Source: CAYVBN01 sp964538565 (GTDB lineage Bacteria; Pseudomonadota; Alphaproteobacteria; Rhizobiales; Xanthobacteraceae). Taken from it: 24,047 bases of DNA. This document shows positions 20,949 through 24,047 of this stretch, in pieces (positions within the stretch are counted from its first letter, which is position 1; each line of letters opens with the position of its first letter). The stretch covers positions 1 to 24,047 of the forward strand of contig CAZIGW010000154.1 in NCBI GenBank assembly GCA_964538565.1. Reading direction: 5' to 3'. Both the position numbers and the translations under genes were made by a program. Below the pieces are notes generated by a model, which was not told the DNA's origin, did not search any database, and saw only the letters and a program-made list of their open reading frames with translations.

Positions 20949-22196
20949 ATGGTCACCAACACGCTTCTCACCCCGAGCATCATCGCCAAGGAGGCGCTGC
21001 GCCTGCTCGACAACAATCTCGTGCTCGGCAGCCTCGTGCATCGCGGCTACGAATCGGAGTTCGACCGCAAGCCGAGCGGCCACAAGATCGGCGACACGAT
21101 CACGATCGACAAGCCGGTGCGCTACACCGTGCGCTCCGGCTCGACCGCCGTCCCGCAGGACACGACGCACGGCTCGACGTCGATCGTCGTCAACATCCAG
21201 GAAGGCGTCGATCTGCAGTTCTCCTCGTCCGACATGACGCTGAAGATCTCGGACTTCTCCGAGTGCCATCTCAGGTCGGCGATGATGCAGCTCGCCAATT
21301 CCGTCGATCTCAAGCTCGCGGCGCTCTACAGGAGCGTTTGGAACTGGGTGAGCTCGCCGGGCACGACGGCGCCGATCGCCTCGTTCGCAGAGTTCACCAA
21401 GGCGCCGCAGCGGCTCGACGAGATGGCGGTGCCGGCCGACGAGCGCGTCGCTGTGCTCTCGCCCGCCGACAACTACGGGCTCGTCAACAACTTCACCGGC
21501 CTGTTCATCCAGGACACGGCGAAGACGGCCCTGCAGAAGGCGAAGCTCCCGACGATCGCCGGCGTCGATCCCTATTCGACCCAGAACGTGCAGACCCACA
21601 CGGTCGGCAGCCGGGCCGGAACGCCGCTCGTCAACGGCGCCGGCCAGGCCTCGAGCTACGTGAACGTGCGCAACACCAACGCGCAGAACCTGGTGACCGA
21701 CGGCTGGACAGCCTCGTCGGCCGTGCTCAAGCAGGGCGACGTCATCACCGTCGCGGGCGTGTTCGCCGTCAACCCGGTGACCAAGGCCGTGCTGCCCTAT
21801 CTGCAGCAGTTCGTGGTCAACGCCGACGTCAGTTCCGACGGCACCGGCAACGCCACGCTGTCGATCTCGCCGGCGATCATCACGACGGGCGCCTATCAGA
21901 CGGTCTCGGCGGCGCCCGCCGACAATGCGGCCATCACCGTGAACGGCACGGCTTCGACCGGCTATCTGCAGAACATGGTGTTCCACCGCAACGCCTTCGC
22001 GCTCGTGATGGTGCCGATGGAGCTGCCGCAGGGCGCGGTCAATCCGACGCGCGAGTCCTACAAGGGGCTGAGCGTGCGGCTCATTCCCTATTACGACGGC
22101 ACCAACGACCTCGGGAACTGGCGCCTCGACATCCTCTACGGCGTCAAGGCGATCTATCCCGACTTGGCGACGCGGCTCAGCGGCAAGCTGACGTAA
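20949..22196 (+). CDS. P22-like major capsid (coat) protein
   Basis: The 415-aa protein matches the P22 coat (gp5-like) family of HK97-fold capsid proteins. It begins LLTPSIIAKEALRLLDNNLV, then LGSLVHRGYESEF, KIGDTITIDKPVRYTVRSGS, and VDLQFSSSDMTLKISDFSEC. An inserted beta-rich domain is suggested by the middle section (QGDVITVAGVFAVNPVTKAV, then TVNGTASTGY). The C-terminus has NMVFHRNAFALVMVPMELPQ and DILYGVKAIYPDLATRL. GGAAAGGA precedes ATG 20949. Length equals that typical for the family and the frame is intact. No tail or head-completion genes follow within the window. Confidence 0.93.
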   Translation: MVTNTLLTPSIIAKEALRLLDNNLVLGSLVHRGYESEFDRKPSGHKIGDTITIDKPVRYTVRSGSTAVPQDTTHGSTSIVVNIQEGVDLQFSSSDMTLKISDFSECHLRSAMMQLANSVDLKLAALYRSVWNWVSSPGTTAPIASFAEFTKAPQRLDEMAVPADERVAVLSPADNYGLVNNFTGLFIQDTAKTALQKAKLPTIAGVDPYSTQNVQTHTVGSRAGTPLVNGAGQASSYVNVRNTNAQNLVTDGWTASSAVLKQGDVITVAGVFAVNPVTKAVLPYLQQFVVNADVSSDGTGNATLSISPAIITTGAYQTVSAAPADNAAITVNGTASTGYLQNMVFHRNAFALVMVPMELPQGAVNPTRESYKGLSVRLIPYYDGTNDLGNWRLDILYGVKAIYPDLATRLSGKLT

Positions 22197-22226
22197 GCGA
22201 GGCGCGATCTGCCTGCAGCGGGCTGG

Positions 22227-22248
22227 AGCCGGGCGGTGACGCCCGGCT
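22227..22248 (+). terminator. Hairpin after the coat gene
   Basis: AGCCGGGCG (22227-22235) pairs perfectly with CGCCCGGCT (22240-22248) around GTGA, a GNRA-type tetraloop, 30 bp after the coat stop. No T-tract follows, so it may stabilise the mRNA 3' end rather than terminate. Confidence 0.5.
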
Positions 22249-22368
22249 TCGGCACGGGTCATGCATCTTCGCCGTGCGCTTCGAGCCAGCACACGATGAA
22301 TTTTCGCGTTCTCCGCGTCCCAGCGATGGGTATTGCAAACCGCCAATGATCTGACTGGAGAGTTTTGA

Positions 22369-22635
22369 ATGAAAGCTGAATTTGCTATTGGGCCGTTCGG
22401 GATACCCATGCTCTCATTTGGTGATTCCTTCGGACCGAGTTCGAGCGAACCCACAACAAGTGACCGCGTTCAGGTGGCTGCACGGAGGAGAATCGATATG
22501 GCGGCATGCGAAGAACAGCGGATGCAGGATGAGTTTCATTGCAGAATGGTCGGTTTAAGCTCGTGTTGGGCGCAAGCAATGGCGCGCTACGTCGCTTGCC
22601 AAAAAGGATCGCCAATCCCTCCACTGAACTACTGA
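22369..22635 (+). CDS. Small protein with a Cys/IPPL C-terminal motif, unknown function
   Basis: The 88-aa protein has a short hydrophobic start (FAIGPFGIPMLSFGDSFG), a basic middle, and a C-terminal motif CEEQRMQDEFHCRMVG, SSCWAQAMARYVAC, GSPIPPLNY. The spacing of the four Cys and the final IPPL recall small proteins and toxin tails that accompany polymorphic toxins in Proteobacteria; I cannot name the family. GGAGAG precedes ATG 22369. Its TGA overlaps the ribosome binding site of the next gene (7-bp gap), so the two form a unit. It lies where P22-like phages would encode head-completion proteins, and base composition is more AT-rich than the coat gene. Confidence 0.65.
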   Translation: MKAEFAIGPFGIPMLSFGDSFGPSSSEPTTSDRVQVAARRRIDMAACEEQRMQDEFHCRMVGLSSCWAQAMARYVACQKGSPIPPLNY

Positions 22636-22642
22636 GGTAGAT

Positions 22643-23317
22643 GTGGCTCCAATTGTGCCTGTTCATCGTTTCGTTCTGGAGGCGATCGATCCCGCCACGG
22701 AATGCGTGGTGGAGAGCGTTCAATTCGACGCGGACAATGTCGACGCTCTGCGCGAAATCGTGGGCGCAGAGGCGGGGGAGTCGTTTGCAGGATGTTGGTT
22801 CGATCTGACCGATGATGAATTTGGAAAACTGGCGAAACGATTTGGGCTGACGTTCGAGCCAGGCAACTTGCCCGTCAGCCTGCGCCTCGCTTCGCCGCTC
22901 GACGATCTGCCCTATTGCATTCACACCGGCCGAGAACTTCTGCTGATGCGGGCTGGCGTCAAGCCGCTTGCGTACTTCTGCGAAGCTCATCCCGACCCGG
23001 GCGGTTACCAGATCCCGGAGCATCTGTTCGATCCGCACGTCGCGGAGGGGCGTTTCGTCAAACGGGAATTCGTCATGTTGGGCGGGCGCGCCGCTAACGG
23101 CGAAATCCCGCGCACGCGCGTCGTTCTTTATGCGCTGAGCCAGGAGGAATGGCGTGTCGATGCCTTTGCGCTTGTGCTCGACACGGCGGCGAAGACCGGC
23201 TGGAACGAGGCCCTCGAGCGCATGACGGGATCGCTCCTCGGCTACGCCGAGTGGCAGAACGACGCCTTTGTGCAGCACATGACGTGTCGATCCGCGGGCA
23301 ACGCAAACCCGGGCTGA
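22643..23317 (+). CDS. Accessory protein, probably immunity-like
   Basis: I start at GTG 22643, with GAGG 5 bp upstream; ATG 22641 is in another, short frame. The 224-aa protein has VHRFVLEAIDPATECVVESV, FDLTDDEFGKLAKRFGL, DLPYCIHTGRELLLMRAGVK, PEHLFDPHVAEGRFVKREF, and a well-formed C-terminus, EEWRVDAFALVLDTAAKTGW, ERMTGSLLGYAEWQNDAF. I recall similar sequences in Bradyrhizobium genomes near toxin-type genes but no named family. The soluble alpha/beta character and pairing with a small upstream gene suggest an immunity or antitoxin-like role; this is inference from context. Confidence 0.7.
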   Translation: MAPIVPVHRFVLEAIDPATECVVESVQFDADNVDALREIVGAEAGESFAGCWFDLTDDEFGKLAKRFGLTFEPGNLPVSLRLASPLDDLPYCIHTGRELLLMRAGVKPLAYFCEAHPDPGGYQIPEHLFDPHVAEGRFVKREFVMLGGRAANGEIPRTRVVLYALSQEEWRVDAFALVLDTAAKTGWNEALERMTGSLLGYAEWQNDAFVQHMTCRSAGNANPG

Positions 23318-23392
23318 CCGGCCGCGCGTGACGGCCGACTCTCGACATCAATTATCCCCGCTCCAATTATCCCGGCTGCGAGCACGGGGCCG

Positions 23393-23420
23393 TTGACAAA
23401 CGAACGGAGACACGTATAAG
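23393..23420 (+). promoter_or_regulatory. Near-consensus sigma-70 promoter
   Basis: TTGACA (23393-23398), a 16-bp spacer and TATAAG (23415-23420) stand before the last two genes. Transcription should begin near 23427. ATG 23429 would then be nearly leaderless, which favours ATG 23462 with its SD. The promoter is much closer to consensus than any upstream of the neighbouring genes. Confidence 0.78.
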
Positions 23421-23461
23421 TTGTAGCGATGCAAACGAACGCGCGGAAAGAGAGGTCTCGC

Positions 23462-23692
23462 ATGGCCGTGGCCAAGATCGTCGACCTGATGCTCTGGCAG
23501 GCGGCCGAGCAGGATCGGCTCCTGGCCGAGCTGCGGAGGGAATGCCCGGAGGAGGAGTTCAGGCGCTATCGCCAGATGATCGGAAGGTCGATGGGGTCGC
23601 TGCTCGACGATGTCATGAATCCGATCTTCGAGGTCTACCCGGACCTCACTCCGCCGCAGCTTCGCGAGCTGCCGCCGGGTCAGGGGACATGA
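23462..23692 (+). CDS. Small helical protein, unknown function
   Basis: From ATG 23462 (AGAGGT upstream) the product is 76 aa; the frame is also open from ATG 23429, which lies at the predicted transcription start. It reads VDLMLWQAAEQDRLLAELRR, CPEEEFRRYRQMIGRSMGSL, LDDVMNPIFEVYPDLTPPQL. It is helical and acidic/basic-patterned; I do not recognise a family. The TGA overlaps the ATG of the next gene (ATGA), so translation is coupled and the two products probably act together. Confidence 0.7.
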   Translation: MAVAKIVDLMLWQAAEQDRLLAELRRECPEEEFRRYRQMIGRSMGSLLDDVMNPIFEVYPDLTPPQLRELPPGQGT

Positions 23693-24024
23693 GCCAGGTC
23701 ATCGCAACGCGCATGCTCAAGATCCGTCGCCCGGACGGCGACATCGACGTTCCGGTCCGCGTCTTCGCGCCGGAGCTGGACATGGGCAGTTGGAAGTGCC
23801 GCTTCGAGATCGGCTGGCCGGACAATCCCAAAACCGCATGGTCGGGCGGGTACGATTCGATGCAGGCGTTGTTCCTGACGCTCGTGCACATAGGGGCGGA
23901 TCTTTACGCGAGCCCTTACCACGAGACGGGCGAGTTGATGTGGGACGAGCCGGGCGGGGGCTATGGATTTCCAACCGTCGCCAGCATCCGGCATCTGCTC
24001 GTCGGCACGGACCGGAATTTCTAG
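23689..24024 (+). CDS. DUF6968-like protein
   Basis: ATG 23689 overlaps the previous stop; the longer frame from 23542 is out-of-frame shadow of that gene. The 111-aa protein reads MLKIRRPDGDIDVPVRVFAP, then WKCRFEIGWPD, SGGYDSMQALFLTLVHIGAD, LYASPYHETGELMWDEPGGG, and YGFPT near the end. The AL...IGAxLYxSPYH...W...GGGYGFP pattern is that of DUF6968, small proteins of unknown function frequent in Actinobacteria and Rhizobiales. The coupled upstream gene and shared promoter suggest a two-component unit, perhaps of immunity or antitoxin type (inference). Confidence 0.75.
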   Translation: MSQVIATRMLKIRRPDGDIDVPVRVFAPELDMGSWKCRFEIGWPDNPKTAWSGGYDSMQALFLTLVHIGADLYASPYHETGELMWDEPGGGYGFPTVASIRHLLVGTDRNF

Positions 24025-24047
24025 AGCATGAACCCGAAAAGTGGATG
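24021..24047. repeat. Start of a dispersed intergenic repeat (cut by the window edge)
   Basis: CTAGAGCATGAACCCGAAAA followed by GTGGATG resembles the CTAGAGCATGATCC-GAAAAGTGG repeat that I recall as abundant in Bradyrhizobium and relatives, usually continuing into an inverted arm. It begins within the stop codon of the preceding gene. Only the left part is in the window. Confidence 0.55.

Noticed and set aside
20685..22454. 589-aa minus-strand frame
   Set aside because: It is antisense to the coat gene; Arg/Asp/His-rich, with no motifs.
1..24047. CRISPR array or insertion sequence
   Set aside because: No regularly spaced direct repeats with unique spacers, and no transposase frame or terminal inverted repeats, were seen.

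Overview
High GC content, alphaproteobacterial gene content and codon use point to a chromosome of the order Hyphomicrobiales, most likely a Bradyrhizobium / Xanthobacteraceae-type organism. Supporting signs are a double cold-shock-domain protein of the rhizobial type, an NDUFS4-family complex I subunit beside tRNA-Pro, and short palindromic intergenic repeats that I recall from Bradyrhizobium-type genomes. Family names come from recognising motifs by eye; no database search was run.

Region 1 (1-7113) is ordinary chromosome: the 5' end of a glyoxalase I gene (minus strand), a sirtuin deacylase, a double cold-shock protein, a secreted DUF192 protein, tRNA-Pro(TGG), an NDUFS4-like complex I accessory subunit, a pair encoding a Tat-exported thiamine-diphosphate enzyme and a c-type cytochrome, an orphan periplasmic binding protein and a small helical protein. 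A GntR-type palindrome and a related half-site lie before the binding-protein and thiamine-diphosphate genes.

Region 2 (7121-12034) is a transition zone. It holds a lysogeny-switch-like unit: a minus-strand Cro/C1-type repressor gene facing a plus-strand winged-helix gene whose promoter carries a perfect 6-5-6 palindrome between its -35 and -10 boxes. A minus-strand unknown gene with GGAAAC repeats in front of it and a phage-associated unknown gene behind an SD-sequestering hairpin follow. Then come host-like genes: a YciF-type ferritin-like protein, a small membrane protein and a tyrosine-rich secreted protein.

Region 3 (12087-22248) is a P22-like head-gene cassette: a small early protein, a terminase-small-like gene, terminase large, portal, scaffold-like protein and coat. 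Terminase large is broken by a frameshift and also has Glu in place of the Walker A Gly, so the cassette looks decayed. Between terminase and portal sits cargo: a 538-aa polymorphic-toxin-like protein with a PD-(D/E)xK-like C-terminus, a DUF6572-like immunity gene, and a frameshifted second immunity-like remnant. A ~90-bp intergenic module recurs four times in the orientation of these genes. It combines a promoter-like TTTACY-N17 block with a conserved CTAGCTTCCGAATTGTCAT core, and a GC-rich hairpin follows, with a clear T-tract in three of the four copies.

Region 4 (22249-24047) carries no tail genes. Instead it has two compact gene pairs of accessory type: a small Cys-motif protein with a 224-aa immunity-like protein, and a small helical protein with a DUF6968-like protein behind a near-consensus promoter. 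The window ends in a genome-wide repeat.
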